Below, one piece after another: positions 17,794 to 26,972 of a stretch of DNA of 64,000 bases; position 1 is the stretch's first letter; each line of letters opens with the position of its first letter. The translations under genes and the position numbers were made by a program. The notes beneath the pieces were generated by a model. The model was not told where the DNA came from. It worked only from the letters and a program-made list of their open reading frames with translations, and did not search any database. This DNA is from Lysinibacillus odysseyi (lineage in GTDB: Bacteria > Bacillota > Bacilli > Bacillales_A > Planococcaceae), in the NCBI GenBank assembly GCA_014595895.1, contig JABUKB010000001.1:868001-932000 (forward strand), in the 5' to 3' direction.

Positions 17794-17848
17794 TAAAGAG
17801 GCACAAAACATTGTAATACTAATGTTTTGTGCCTCTTTATTTTATATA
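17792..17848 (+). terminator. Terminator of the aminotransferase fusion gene
   Basis: Perfect 21-bp arms at 17792-17812 and 17821-17841, overlapping the stop codon region and followed by T residues. Confidence 0.9.
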
Positions 17849-18161
17849 TTTTTCCAACTCACCTACTAATAAGTACAATTGATTTCAAACCTTTCTCTGT
17901 CTCACCATCGGAAGAGTGCGTAAACTTTTCTGTTCAAATATAGCAGCGCCAACTAATTAATTTAACAGCATTGGTACATCACATCTACGAGCTGTATCTT
18001 CAAAACCAAATTATGATGGAATTTCATTGATTCCTTCCTGCAAAAGAAATTTTTAAATTGATATGGAAGTCCCAGTATTTTTAGCCATGAGAAATTTCAC
18101 GTAAACGTTTATCTAGTAATTTATATTTTAACTCTAAAAGGTATATTTTGAAAAAAATACC
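17849..18161. other. Gap upstream of the efe operon
   Basis: This ~310-base stretch holds no supported gene. A short open stretch around 17965-18030 looks like a decayed coding fragment, but I cannot name it. The last bases lead into the efe promoter. Confidence 0.35.
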
Positions 18162-18190
18162 TTGAAATCGATAATCATTATCATTATTAT
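18162..18190 (+). promoter_or_regulatory. efe promoter with Fur box
   Basis: TTGAAA (18162-18167) and TATTAT (18185-18190) are 17 bases apart. GATAATCATTATCATTATT (18170-18188) fills the spacer and matches the Fur consensus GATAATGATTATCATTATC closely. Iron-loaded Fur would block RNA polymerase, so the operon should be on when iron is scarce. Confidence 0.85.
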
Positions 18191-18226
18191 GTAGAATATA
18201 AAATTATTTTGGAAGTAGGTACACGT

Positions 18227-19093
18227 ATGAAAAAGGAATCGTTATGGTCGGTGTTGCTAGTGGGGGGTATACTGCTAGCTGGGTGCGGGAATACAGAGGA
18301 ATCGAAAAAAGAAGAAACTGTCACAGTAGAAACCGAACAAGCATTGCAGGAGGTTGATTTATCTACGGAACTATCAGCCTATCAAGGATTTGCGTTAGAG
18401 CAAATAGATCAATTCTTACTTGAAACAGAAAACTTTGTCAATCTCTTTAAAGCAGGCGATGTTGAAGGGGCAAAAGCAGCCTATGCGCCAGCACGCATGT
18501 ACTTCGAGCGTTCAGAGCCAATCGCGGAAAGCTTTGGGGATCTTGACCCACGTATTGATGGTCGCTTAGCGGATATTCAGGAAGAGGGGAAAGGCGAGGA
18601 AGAATGGATAGGCTACCATAAGCTTGAATATGCATTGTGGGTTGAAAATAAAACGGCAGGCTATGAAGACGTAGCCGATCAATTACTAGCAGATGTGAAA
18701 GAATTGCATGCCTTGGTGCAGACTGTTGAAGTTTCGCCGGACTTATTAATTACTGGTGCAGTCGATTTATTAAATGAAGTATCAAGATCTAAAATTACAG
18801 GTGAAGAAGAAATTTATTCCCATACAGACCTGTATGATTTCAAAGCAAATATCGAAGGGGCAGAAAAGATTTTTGAAATCCTGCGTCCTAAATTAGAAGA
18901 GAAAGATAAAACATTAGTAGAAGCGTTAGATGAAAAATTCAAAGCGGTAAATGAATTATTGGCACAACACGTAACGGCTGATGGTGGCTATATATCTTAC
19001 GAAGATTTGACAGAAGAAAATACAAAGGCGCTTGCTGCGGCTGTTAACCAACTTGGGGAACCACTAAGTCAAATGGGTATTATTTTGGAGTGA
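18227..19093 (+). CDS. efeO: EfeO/EfeM-type iron-uptake lipoprotein
   Basis: The start is ATG 18227, giving 288 residues. The lipoprotein signal ends in LLAGC. The rest is an imelysin/M75-like helical domain with the family blocks ARMYFERSEPIAESFGDLDPRIDGR and GYHKLEYALW. The latter carries the HxxE metal-site residues (H-K-L-E). It has no N-terminal cupredoxin domain, as in the short EfeM form of Gram-positives. It likely binds iron outside the membrane and passes it to EfeU. It is first in the efeO-efeB-efeU operon under Fur control. Confidence 0.9.
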   Translation: MKKESLWSVLLVGGILLAGCGNTEESKKEETVTVETEQALQEVDLSTELSAYQGFALEQIDQFLLETENFVNLFKAGDVEGAKAAYAPARMYFERSEPIAESFGDLDPRIDGRLADIQEEGKGEEEWIGYHKLEYALWVENKTAGYEDVADQLLADVKELHALVQTVEVSPDLLITGAVDLLNEVSRSKITGEEEIYSHTDLYDFKANIEGAEKIFEILRPKLEEKDKTLVEALDEKFKAVNELLAQHVTADGGYISYEDLTEENTKALAAAVNQLGEPLSQMGIILE

Positions 19094-19099
19094 TGATAA

Positions 19100-20359
19100 A
19101 TGACAGCGTCAAATAATGAAAAATGGATTGACAAAAAAATATCTAGACGTGAAATGTTAAAGTTAACAGGCATCGGTGCTGTTGGTGCCGCAATTGGTGT
19201 TTCAGGCTTTGGTGGCGTAATGAAAGCAATGGGCCATAATGTTTTTGGTCCTGTAGAGGATAGCACCACTACATATAATAAAGTTGATTTTTATGGTACA
19301 CATCAATCTGGTATTATAACACCTGTTCAAACGAATATTTATTTTGCTTCTTTAAATGTCTTAGTGACATCAAAAGATGAGTTACAAGAATTGTTCAAAC
19401 AATGGACACCGCTTATTGTGCGTTTAATGAACGGTGAAATAATGGTCGATCTATCCGCAAATACAAGGGTACCGACGGGAGACACAGGTGAGGCTGCCGG
19501 TTTGGATGCAGCAAATCTATCCATCACAATAGGTGTTGGACCATCTTTGTTCGATAAGCTTGACATGCAGCATTTGAAACCTGCAGAATTGAACGATTTA
19601 CCGCATTTTCCGAGAGATCAGCTTCAAAAAGAATTTACCGGTGGAGACCTTTGTATTCAAGCATGTGCAGATGATCCGCAGGTTGCCTTTCATGCAGTGC
19701 GGAATTTGGTACGTGCGGCATCCGGCAAGGTGGAAATTAAATGGTCGCAGGCAGGTTTCAATTCTTTTCCGGACGATGGGGGTACACCGCGAAATTTATT
19801 TGCGTTCAAAGATGGTACGGTGAACCCGTCCATTACGGATGAAAAGGATTTAAATAAAGTGGTTTGGGTCGATAAAGGCTGGCTGAAAGGCGGCACGTAT
19901 TTAGTGGCACGTAAAGTTCAAATGCATCTCGAAACATGGGATCGTACATCTCTAAAAGACCAGGAAGCAGCATTTGGCCGTTATCGGGATAGCGGTGCAC
20001 CTTTTGGAAAAACGGAAGAATTTGATGATTTTGATGTAGAAGCGAAGGATAGTAATGGCAAGTATGTGATGCCTGATACCTCCCATGTGCATTTGGCACG
20101 AAAATCTGGGGCACGTATATTGCGCCGCTCTTATTCCTATGCATCTGGCGTGATGACGAATACAGGCGCACATGACGCGGGACTGATTTTTATCTCTTAT
20201 CAAAAGGACCCGGCTCAATTTATAGCTATCCAAAATAGCCTAGGGCGCATGGATAGAATGAATGAATATATTACCCATCGAGGCAGTGCAGTGTTTGCTT
20301 GTTTCCCTGGTGTACAAAAGGGGAGTTACTTAGGTGAAGCACTTTTTAATGCGCTGTAG
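19100..20359 (+). CDS. efeB: EfeB, Tat-exported DyP-type heme peroxidase
   Basis: The protein has 419 residues. The Tat signal is SRREMLKLTG (R16-R17) followed by a Gly/Ala-rich membrane stretch. The DyP peroxidase fold shows LSITIGVG, the GxxDG-type FAFKDGTVNPS with D238, and a downstream DTSHVHLARKSGARILRRSY that includes the proximal His and conserved Arg. EfeB oxidises ferrous iron, or has been proposed to release iron from heme, at the outer face. It begins seven bases after efeO, and its 3' end overlaps efeU by 26 bases. Confidence 0.93.
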   Translation: MTASNNEKWIDKKISRREMLKLTGIGAVGAAIGVSGFGGVMKAMGHNVFGPVEDSTTTYNKVDFYGTHQSGIITPVQTNIYFASLNVLVTSKDELQELFKQWTPLIVRLMNGEIMVDLSANTRVPTGDTGEAAGLDAANLSITIGVGPSLFDKLDMQHLKPAELNDLPHFPRDQLQKEFTGGDLCIQACADDPQVAFHAVRNLVRAASGKVEIKWSQAGFNSFPDDGGTPRNLFAFKDGTVNPSITDEKDLNKVVWVDKGWLKGGTYLVARKVQMHLETWDRTSLKDQEAAFGRYRDSGAPFGKTEEFDDFDVEAKDSNGKYVMPDTSHVHLARKSGARILRRSYSYASGVMTNTGAHDAGLIFISYQKDPAQFIAIQNSLGRMDRMNEYITHRGSAVFACFPGVQKGSYLGEALFNAL

Positions 20360-22049
20360 TATTATCTGTTGCTTGGTATTGGCACTTGCTATACCCGTGC
20401 AGGCAGCTCAATCGTATAGTCACTTATATATTTCCATTAGTGATGCATTAATTAATACAAAGCAGGACAAAGAAACCGAGGCAACGCTTGCACTCGAACA
20501 GTTTGCGAAGGACTGGGCTTCCGTTACATCAGAACAAGAAGCAGCAAAAGAAAAAGTAGATAAAATTCTTACCCAGGCAGTGGAAGCTACTTCAAAGGAA
20601 CAGCGTATAGAAGCTCTTTCTGAATTGTCGAACGCCCTAAGAGCACTGGAGAAGCTAGAGAATCCAGTGGATGAAAAAGCCCAGAGAGTCGAATTTGGTG
20701 TGAAGTTTCAGCCTGTCATGAAAGCATTCGAAGAGGCATTAGCAAGTGGGGAAGTTTCTAACGTTGCAGAAGCTTATAAAGATTTTGATGCAAAATGGAA
20801 AAAAGCCGAACGTCCTGTACGTGAGCAAAGTATTGGTATGTATGGTCAAATCGAAACGCAGATGGCCTTTATCAGAATATCGCTTGCTTCTGAAAATCCG
20901 GATATCTCTTTCATGCGATCACAGTATGATGAATTAAAAAAATCAATTGAGGACTTTGTGGCTGGGAATGATACGAACGAAGCTGTAGAAGGAGAATATT
21001 CTTTAGCTACATTAATTGCTTATATTGATGAGGCTAACGATTTTATAGATGCAGGAGACTATCAGGCTGCATCTGATCAAATAAGAGAATTCATAAAAAT
21101 ATGGCCAAGTGTAGAAAGTGATATTTCCATACGTAATAGCAGTTTGTATACAAAAATTGAAAACGATATGCCCATTCTAGTTAGCGATTTACTGAAATCT
21201 CAAGTAAAGGCAGAAGATATTAAAAGTAAGCTACATACATTTCGTAAGGAAATAGAGCTGATTCAAGAGGAATCAGATTATACACTCTGGGATGCAGCCT
21301 TAATTCTATTGCGGGAGGGCTTTGAAGCACTGCTCATTATTTTGGCATTAGCCACATTCCTGGAGAGAGCAGGGCAAAAGAGAATGCGTAAATGGATATA
21401 TGCTGGGGCGCTTGCAGGGGTATTGCTATCCGCATGCGCAGCAATTTTAATGTCGACAATTTTCCATTCGGCAACAATAGATACAAGTCGAGAATTGATG
21501 GAAGGGTATATTGGCTTGCTGGCTGCAGCTATGATGGTGGGTGTTGGGATTTGGCTTCATAGCAAGTCGAGTGTCGCAAGTTGGAATCGCTATATCTCCA
21601 AGCAGATGGGGAATGCGATTTCAAGTGGCTCGGTATTTGCAATGGCTACAGTGAGCTTCTTATCTGTGTTCCGTGAAGGAGCAGAAACCATTGTCTTTTA
21701 TGCGGGGATTGTGCCTAATATCGAAACATCTCAATTTATTCTAGGAATTCTAGTGGCACTTTTCGTATTGGCAATTTTTGCGTTGGTGCTATTTAAAGCG
21801 AGCGGCAAAATTCCTATTCATAAATTCTTTGCAGTGGCAACCGTATTGATTTACGTATTGGCCTTTAAAATTATTGGCGTCAGTCTACATACACTGCAAC
21901 TGAGGGATAAAGTTTCAACAACAATTGTAGATGGTTTGCCAGTGCTGAATGCTATCGGCTTCTATCCAACTGCAGAAACAATGATTGGGCAAGCGGTTTT
22001 GCTTTTACTGGTTGCAGCTACGATTATCTATAAAAAGAAAAGAAAATAA
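20334..22049 (+). CDS. efeU: EfeU, FTR1-family iron permease
   Basis: The start is GTG 20334 inside the efeB end, with GGGGAG eight bases before it; 571 residues. A signal peptide (about 1-22) and a ~290-residue helical extracellular domain precede seven membrane segments. The two ferric-binding REGxE motifs are REGFE at 327-331 and REGAE at 447-451. It imports iron oxidised by EfeB and delivered by EfeO. The long N-terminal domain is usual in the Gram-positive EfeU/FTR1 form. A terminator follows immediately. Confidence 0.93.
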   Translation: MKHFLMRCSIICCLVLALAIPVQAAQSYSHLYISISDALINTKQDKETEATLALEQFAKDWASVTSEQEAAKEKVDKILTQAVEATSKEQRIEALSELSNALRALEKLENPVDEKAQRVEFGVKFQPVMKAFEEALASGEVSNVAEAYKDFDAKWKKAERPVREQSIGMYGQIETQMAFIRISLASENPDISFMRSQYDELKKSIEDFVAGNDTNEAVEGEYSLATLIAYIDEANDFIDAGDYQAASDQIREFIKIWPSVESDISIRNSSLYTKIENDMPILVSDLLKSQVKAEDIKSKLHTFRKEIELIQEESDYTLWDAALILLREGFEALLIILALATFLERAGQKRMRKWIYAGALAGVLLSACAAILMSTIFHSATIDTSRELMEGYIGLLAAAMMVGVGIWLHSKSSVASWNRYISKQMGNAISSGSVFAMATVSFLSVFREGAETIVFYAGIVPNIETSQFILGILVALFVLAIFALVLFKASGKIPIHKFFAVATVLIYVLAFKIIGVSLHTLQLRDKVSTTIVDGLPVLNAIGFYPTAETMIGQAVLLLLVAATIIYKKKRK

Positions 22050-22054
22050 TAAAC

Positions 22055-22089
22055 AAAGGTAGATGGCTAGTATTCATCTGCCTTTTTTT
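22055..22089 (+). terminator. Terminator of the efe operon
   Basis: AAAGGTAGATG pairs with CATCTGCCTTT and runs into seven T. Confidence 0.85.
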
Positions 22090-22538
22090 GAGTTAAATAG
22101 TAAGCTGCTGAAGTTATCAAACTTTTAAAGAAAAATAACGAAAGACTTCTGAAACTGCTGCACCTTATTCAATTTATGAATACGGTGCAGCTCCATTTTT
22201 CTTCAAAATTTTTTAATCATGTCATATACATTTGCGATATCTAAGCACTTTCACCTTGATTGAATAGATAAAATACTCTTCTGAAATTATTTTTTAGCGT
22301 ATTCAGAATTTAGAAATGGTAATGGTCTGATTGTTTCCAAAAGTTACATCAAAATTTTCCTTGTATAGTTAATAATCTTAAAAGTGCATAAATGTTAAAA
22401 AATCATAAAAATCCATCGTGATTTCAGACACACTAATACAGAATTGGTTTTAAAAATAAATTTATTTCCCCGAAAAAAGCACATTTTTATGAGAGGGTTA
22501 ACCATAATAAAAGTAAATCATTTAAAGGGTGTGAAAAT
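22090..22538. other. Gap between efeU and the deacetylase gene
   Basis: No gene is supported. One hairpin at about 22157-22190 (CTGCACC...GGTGCAG) has an AT-rich tail and could be a second terminator. The 3' part must hold the promoter of the gene at 22539; I cannot assign its sigma factor. Confidence 0.4.
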
Positions 22539-23264
22539 TTGAAGAAAATTATTTTTTTTTTAATTTTATTATGTGCAGGCACCACGTTCTTTTATGTGAT
22601 TGACAAGGCTTTTGCTGAAAAAGGGAGAAAGTATTATGAAAACTTGGGATATATCGTTTGGGATATTCAAACCAAAGAAAAAGTAATTGCCCTTACATTT
22701 GATGATGGTCCGCATCCAAAATACACGGAACAAGTTTTAAATTTATTGGACCAGTACGGAGCAAAAGGTACCTTTTTTTTAGTTGGTGAACAAGCGGAAA
22801 AGAATCCACAAGTTGTTTTACGTATGTATCAGGATGGACATGAAATCGCAAACCATACGTATACACATCCTTTCACTAAATCTGTCTCGAAAGTAATGAA
22901 GGAAATCGAACAAACGAACGATACCTTATTTAGTATTACGGGTTATTCACCAAAGTTATTTCGACCTGTGGAAGGTCAATATACAGATCAATTGGTGAAA
23001 GAAGTTGCAAAAGAAGGATATAAAATAGTGATGTGGTCTTGGCATCAAGACACAGAAGACTGGAGAAATCCTGGCGTCAACAAGATTGTAAATAAAGTGT
23101 TAAGCGGGGTTAAAGAAGGAAATATTGTGTTATTTCATGATGGTGGAGGCAATCGACAGCAAACAGTCAAAGCACTGGAAAAAATTTTGCCTGAACTTAA
23201 AAAGCAAGGATATACATTTATAACGATTTCGGAGATGCTCGAGCTGCAAAAAGAAATAAAATAA
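22539..23264 (+). CDS. Polysaccharide deacetylase (NodB/PdaA-like)
   Basis: TTG start with AAAGGGTGTG upstream; 241 residues. An N-terminal membrane/signal segment (about 3-22) is followed by a NodB-homology domain. Catalytic motifs: TFDDGPHP (D55, D56), HEIANHTYTHP (H106, H110), RPVEGQY, WSWHQDTEDW and LFHDGGG. Deacetylation of peptidoglycan MurNAc or GlcNAc outside the cell is the likely activity. The Glu in RPVEGQY, where most family members have RPPxGxx, is slightly unusual. The next gene is a LytH-like peptidase, so a role in spore cortex maturation is attractive but inferred. Confidence 0.9.
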   Translation: MKKIIFFLILLCAGTTFFYVIDKAFAEKGRKYYENLGYIVWDIQTKEKVIALTFDDGPHPKYTEQVLNLLDQYGAKGTFFLVGEQAEKNPQVVLRMYQDGHEIANHTYTHPFTKSVSKVMKEIEQTNDTLFSITGYSPKLFRPVEGQYTDQLVKEVAKEGYKIVMWSWHQDTEDWRNPGVNKIVNKVLSGVKEGNIVLFHDGGGNRQQTVKALEKILPELKKQGYTFITISEMLELQKEIK

Positions 23265-23372
23265 GAACACGTAATTTTCACTCGATACTTTCATCGGGAA
23301 TTATCCATAAAAAAGCTCACAAAGCAATTGTTTAAGAAATGGAATTTTTACCATTTAAATAAGGGAAGGTGA

Positions 23373-24374
23373 TTGTTTTTGAATCGATCTGTAGTATATA
23401 TCATTACCATATTCATGATTTGGAACATATCATCAGCCGTGAAAGCCACCACAGAAGATGAAGTTCGCAAAAAGGATGAGGAACTCCAACAGAGAATGGA
23501 TTATTATTTTCGATTTCAGAATATTTCGGTACCTTGGTACTATTTAGCAGCCGTTGACCAATATGAGCGAAATCTTCAAGATGTCCGCCCGGATATTCCT
23601 AAAAGGGAAAGCATTATTTCTATACAATTTTCAGATGAATATTGGGCGGGTGCATTTAATCCACGGAAAGACGATAAGTTACCCCTTTCTATCAAATTTT
23701 TCGGCGGGAAGGGACTTGATGGAAATGGAGATGGGCTTGCCGATCAAAATAATGATGATGATGTGTTATTTACGTTGGCAAAATATATAAGTAACTACGG
23801 GGATGACGAGAAAAAATTTAAATTAGCTCTATGGGATTATTACAAAAATGAACTTGCCGTAAATCAAATTATGGTTATAGCAAAGTTATATCAAAAATTT
23901 GAAACAATCGATTTAGATACACATACATTCCCGGTAGCGATTGGATATAAATTTAGTTATGACAACACATGGGGCGCAAACAGAGGATGGGGCGGTAGGA
24001 GATCTCATGAGGGAGCCGATATCTATGCTGGATACAGTACGCCTGTTCTTTCCGCTTCTTACGGTGTCATTGAGGTGATGGGCTGGAATCAATTTGGTGG
24101 TTGGCGAGTCGGGATTCGTGATAATCACAACTCTTATCACTACTATGCCCACCTTGAGTCTTTTGAGGAAGGTTTGCGTGAAGGTGATATCGTGGAAACG
24201 GGACAAGTCATCGGTTATGTAGGGAGTACAGGGTATGGCAATAAAGGTACAGCAGGGAAGTTCCCCCCACATTTGCATTACGGAATATATAAATTTAATG
24301 GTCGTACAGAATGGGCATTCAATCCATACCCGGCACTTCTGCAGTGGGAAAAAGAAGCTAGGAAAAAAAGGTAG
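23373..24374 (+). CDS. M23 metallopeptidase, LytH-like
   Basis: TTG start (23373 or 23379) behind GGGAAGGTGAT; 333 residues. A signal segment (1-26) precedes an N-terminal domain with WYYLAAVDQYERN, as I recall in Bacillus LytH proteins. The M23 lysostaphin-type domain has H212-x3-D216 in SHEGADIYAG and H300-x-H302 in PHLHYG, so the zinc site is complete. LytH trims L-Ala-D-Glu side chains in the spore cortex. The upstream gene is a PdaA-like deacetylase, which supports a cortex role. The M23 call is firm and the LytH orthology moderate. Confidence 0.85.
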   Translation: MFLNRSVVYIITIFMIWNISSAVKATTEDEVRKKDEELQQRMDYYFRFQNISVPWYYLAAVDQYERNLQDVRPDIPKRESIISIQFSDEYWAGAFNPRKDDKLPLSIKFFGGKGLDGNGDGLADQNNDDDVLFTLAKYISNYGDDEKKFKLALWDYYKNELAVNQIMVIAKLYQKFETIDLDTHTFPVAIGYKFSYDNTWGANRGWGGRRSHEGADIYAGYSTPVLSASYGVIEVMGWNQFGGWRVGIRDNHNSYHYYAHLESFEEGLREGDIVETGQVIGYVGSTGYGNKGTAGKFPPHLHYGIYKFNGRTEWAFNPYPALLQWEKEARKKR

Positions 24375-24382
24375 GCAACTGG

Positions 24383-24420
24383 GAGAAGCTGCTGTCTGTA
24401 TTTTGCAGGCGGCAGCTTTG
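24383..24420 (+). terminator. Terminator of the LytH-like gene
   Basis: AAGCTGCTGTCTG pairs with CAGGCGGCAGCTT, followed by a short T-rich run. Confidence 0.65.
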
Positions 24421-24675
24421 TTAAATTTTACTAACTGCTTTAATAATTATAGTAATGTTTAATTTTTCTTTTTTAATGCTTCTTCCTTCTTTTAAAGCTT
24501 ATTTTATAATACCTCAAAGAAAACAGAACAGCATTATCCCAGCAATTCCCTCCACATGACATGAGTTGACCTGACAATGCAAGCGTATTCGCTTAATTGT
24601 ATAAGAATTATTGAAAGGGACTCCATCTAGTAAGGGGTTCCCTATACTTTTTACCAGAAACTCAATATTGAAATT
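24421..24675. other. Gap between convergent genes
   Basis: No coding sequence is supported. A weak stem (AGGGA/TCCCT, about 24616-24643) could end leftward transcription from the LysR gene. Confidence 0.35.
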
Positions 24676-25551
24676 TCAGTTATTTTTTTTAATCCATTCC
24701 TTAATGAAATCAATCATTTTATTAACGGATGGTGTTTGTGAATGTTTTGTTGTGTGCAATAAAATACCGATTTTTCGAGAAACAGGGTTTTTTAAAGGCT
24801 TCATCACGATATCATTCGTACAATTAGTTAACAGTAGACTTGGAAGTAAGCTGATTCCTAAATTATATCTTATCATTGAAATGATCGTCTCATCTCCTTT
24901 GATTCGATAAGCAATATTAGGTTCTATTTGTTCCTCTTTAAATACTTGGTGTACTTCAAAATGTGTATCAGAATAAGGGAGAATAAATTCTGCCGATTCT
25001 GTTGCTCTGAGAGGGATTAGATTTAATTCAGCTAATGGGTGCTGCGAATTCATAACCACGACAATCGGATCCTCAAATAGGGCTTCAAAGTTCCATTTTT
25101 TATTGTAGAACGTGCCAATCCCGAAATCTATTTTACCCTCTTCTAACCAGTGGTCTAGTTCGGATGCATTTCCTTCGTGTATCTGAATCTCTATAAATGG
25201 ATATAGCTTCTTGAATTCTCCCAATATTTTGGGCATCCAGTTTGTAGCAATGCTGGTGTAGGCCCCTATACGGATTTCTCCTGTTTCCAATCCATTAATT
25301 TCATTAACTGTTTCAGATAACTTTTCATACCCTCTTTGGATTTCCCTCATGGCTGCTAGCACTGTTAATCCATTTTTAGTAGGCGTGACGCCATTTTTAT
25401 GCCTTAGCAGCAAGGGAAAACCATATTCCTCTTCTAAGCTGGTAATCATTTGGCTCATCCCTGGTTGCGTGTAGTTCAACATTTCCGCTGCTTTGGTTAA
25501 ACTGCCCGTCTCCACAACTTTGATATAAGCAAAATATTTTTTTAGATTCAT
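24676..25551 (-). CDS. LysR-family transcriptional regulator
   Basis: The start is ATG 25551 (MNLKKY), behind AAGGAAGG; an in-frame ATG 15 codons upstream lacks a site. The 291 residues comprise an N-terminal winged HTH (about 1-60, with ETGSLTKAAEMLNYTQPGMSQMI) and a periplasmic-binding-like effector domain (~88-290). It resembles the CbbR/CysL type of LTTR, but the inducer is unknown. It is divergent from the small membrane protein at 25702, which it may regulate. Confidence 0.9.
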   Translation of the reverse strand: MNLKKYFAYIKVVETGSLTKAAEMLNYTQPGMSQMITSLEEEYGFPLLLRHKNGVTPTKNGLTVLAAMREIQRGYEKLSETVNEINGLETGEIRIGAYTSIATNWMPKILGEFKKLYPFIEIQIHEGNASELDHWLEEGKIDFGIGTFYNKKWNFEALFEDPIVVVMNSQHPLAELNLIPLRATESAEFILPYSDTHFEVHQVFKEEQIEPNIAYRIKGDETIISMIRYNLGISLLPSLLLTNCTNDIVMKPLKNPVSRKIGILLHTTKHSQTPSVNKMIDFIKEWIKKNN

Positions 25552-25701
25552 GTAAACCTTCCTTAGATATAATGTTTTCTTATGTTTGCTATTCATTATA
25601 TTTAGTTTACTTATATTTCTTCAAGAAATAAAATGAAAATTGAGCAGAGTTTCTATTATCAAAATAATATTTTACGGAAAAAAATAAGGAGAGAAGCTAT
25701 A

Positions 25702-26028
25702 GTGGGCTATATTTTACAGTTTGTTTTAGGGGGTACAATCATGGTCTGTGCTTCGCTTTTAAGTAAATCGAAGTATTTGTTTTTATCAGGTATCATCACA
25801 TTGCTGCCGATCATGACATTAGTTAATATTTCTTTACAAATGAAAAATATGAATGTGCTGGATTTTAGGATTACACAAAAGAGTGCCATTTTCGGTGCTT
25901 TGGGTGTAGTGCTATTCATGAGTTCCATTTTTCTGTTGACCAATTGGCTTAAGCCTCTACATGCTGTAATATGCGCCATTGTTGTTTATGTTTTGTATAT
26001 GGTAGGATGTAAGTATTTTTTATCTTAA
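25702..26028 (+). CDS. Small integral membrane protein
   Basis: GTG 25702 with AAGGAGAG eight bases upstream is the best start (108 residues). The ATG at 25633 has no ribosome binding site and lies in the divergent promoter region. It has four hydrophobic segments, no charged motifs and no recognisable family. Its divergent placement beside a LysR gene suggests regulation by it. A perfect terminator follows. Confidence 0.65.
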   Translation: MGYILQFVLGGTIMVCASLLSKSKYLFLSGIITLLPIMTLVNISLQMKNMNVLDFRITQKSAIFGALGVVLFMSSIFLLTNWLKPLHAVICAIVVYVLYMVGCKYFLS

Positions 26029-26038
26029 GTAAGTATCA

Positions 26039-26076
26039 AATAATGCCCGTCTAAATAATTAGATGGGCATTATTTG
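26039..26076 (+). terminator. Terminator after the small membrane protein gene
   Basis: AAATAATGCCCGTCTAA pairs with TTAGATGGGCATTATTT with one G-U pair. It may be bidirectional. Confidence 0.8.
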
Positions 26077-26152
26077 GCATTTATAAATAACTAAGCTTAT
26101 TAGGTGAGGGAGCTTTATTCATGAATTGTTTAAACCATCCAGTGAAGTTGGG

Positions 26153-26590
26153 TTAATTAAACTGTTCGTCAGTAAGCGGAAAATTGAATGATTCATCATG
26201 ATCTAGTTGATCCATTTGTTCATAAATGACTGGCTGGTTCATAAGTTCGTACTCACTGGATTGCTCCATTTGTTCATACATGACTGGCTGGTTCATAAGT
26301 TCGTATCGGCTTGGTTGATCCATCTGTTCATATAGGACTGGCTGGTTCATAAGTTCGTACTCACTGGGTTGCTCCATTTGTTCATATAGGACTGGCTGGT
26401 TCATTAGTTCATACTCACTTGGTTGATTCATTAGTTCATACCCACTTGGTTGATTCATTTGCCCGTATTGCCCTGATTGATTATACGAAGCCATGAACGG
26501 TGTGTAGAATGAAACAGGTTGTAGCTGTGTATAGCTCATGGGATTATAATGAGGGTACGCATTAATGAAGTAAGGATTGTAATAATACAA
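26153..26590 (-). CDS. Tyr/Met/Gln-rich repeat protein, possible spore coat protein
   Basis: The TTG start at 26590 sits three bases after GGAGGAGA; the ATG at 26641 has no site. This gives 145 residues beginning YYYNPYFINAYPHYNP. The middle is a run of near-identical units alternating YELMNQP and YEQMxQP, ~10 residues each, encoded by ~30/60-bp DNA repeats at about 26205-26460. The acidic tail is DHDESFNFPLTDEQFN. No signal peptide or catalytic motif. Tyr-rich repetitive small proteins are typical of spore coats, so this is my best guess. I do not recognise a named family. Confidence 0.65.
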   Translation of the reverse strand: MYYYNPYFINAYPHYNPMSYTQLQPVSFYTPFMASYNQSGQYGQMNQPSGYELMNQPSEYELMNQPVLYEQMEQPSEYELMNQPVLYEQMDQPSRYELMNQPVMYEQMEQSSEYELMNQPVIYEQMDQLDHDESFNFPLTDEQFN

Positions 26591-26972
26591 ATTATCTCCT
26601 CCAAGTTGATAGAATGTTCTTTCTAAGGTTACCTTATGCACGGGGTTACTATAAAGCTAGGTATCTGTCATGAATTCAAATCAAGTACAACAGAGGGGAA
26701 TCTGTAAAAGGTATTTTGAATCAAGTTATTCCTTAGGCAATTGCCCTAATAAAAAAATCACTTTTGTTTTTATATGCGCTTGTTCTTCCTAAAACACTAT
26801 AGTTTTTATTAAAATAATTTCCGCTGTAGATTCTTTATCTATTGACCATTTCACTTACTGAAAAAGTATCTTTGGACATATGTCACTCAGAAAAACGCTT
26901 TTTGCTAAGGGGAATTTGACTACTTTTCGAGAATCTTCATGTTACAATGAAAAGAAAAAAGGTGTGAATAGC
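26591..26972. other. Divergent gap between the repeat protein and dfrA
   Basis: No gene is supported. An open frame runs into the dfrA start from 26880 but adds only residues unlike any DHFR. Promoters for both genes should lie here. Confidence 0.4.

Noticed and set aside
26205-26460. Possible CRISPR or intergenic tandem repeat
   Set aside because: The units are codon-phased and encode the YELMNQP/YEQMxQP protein repeat.
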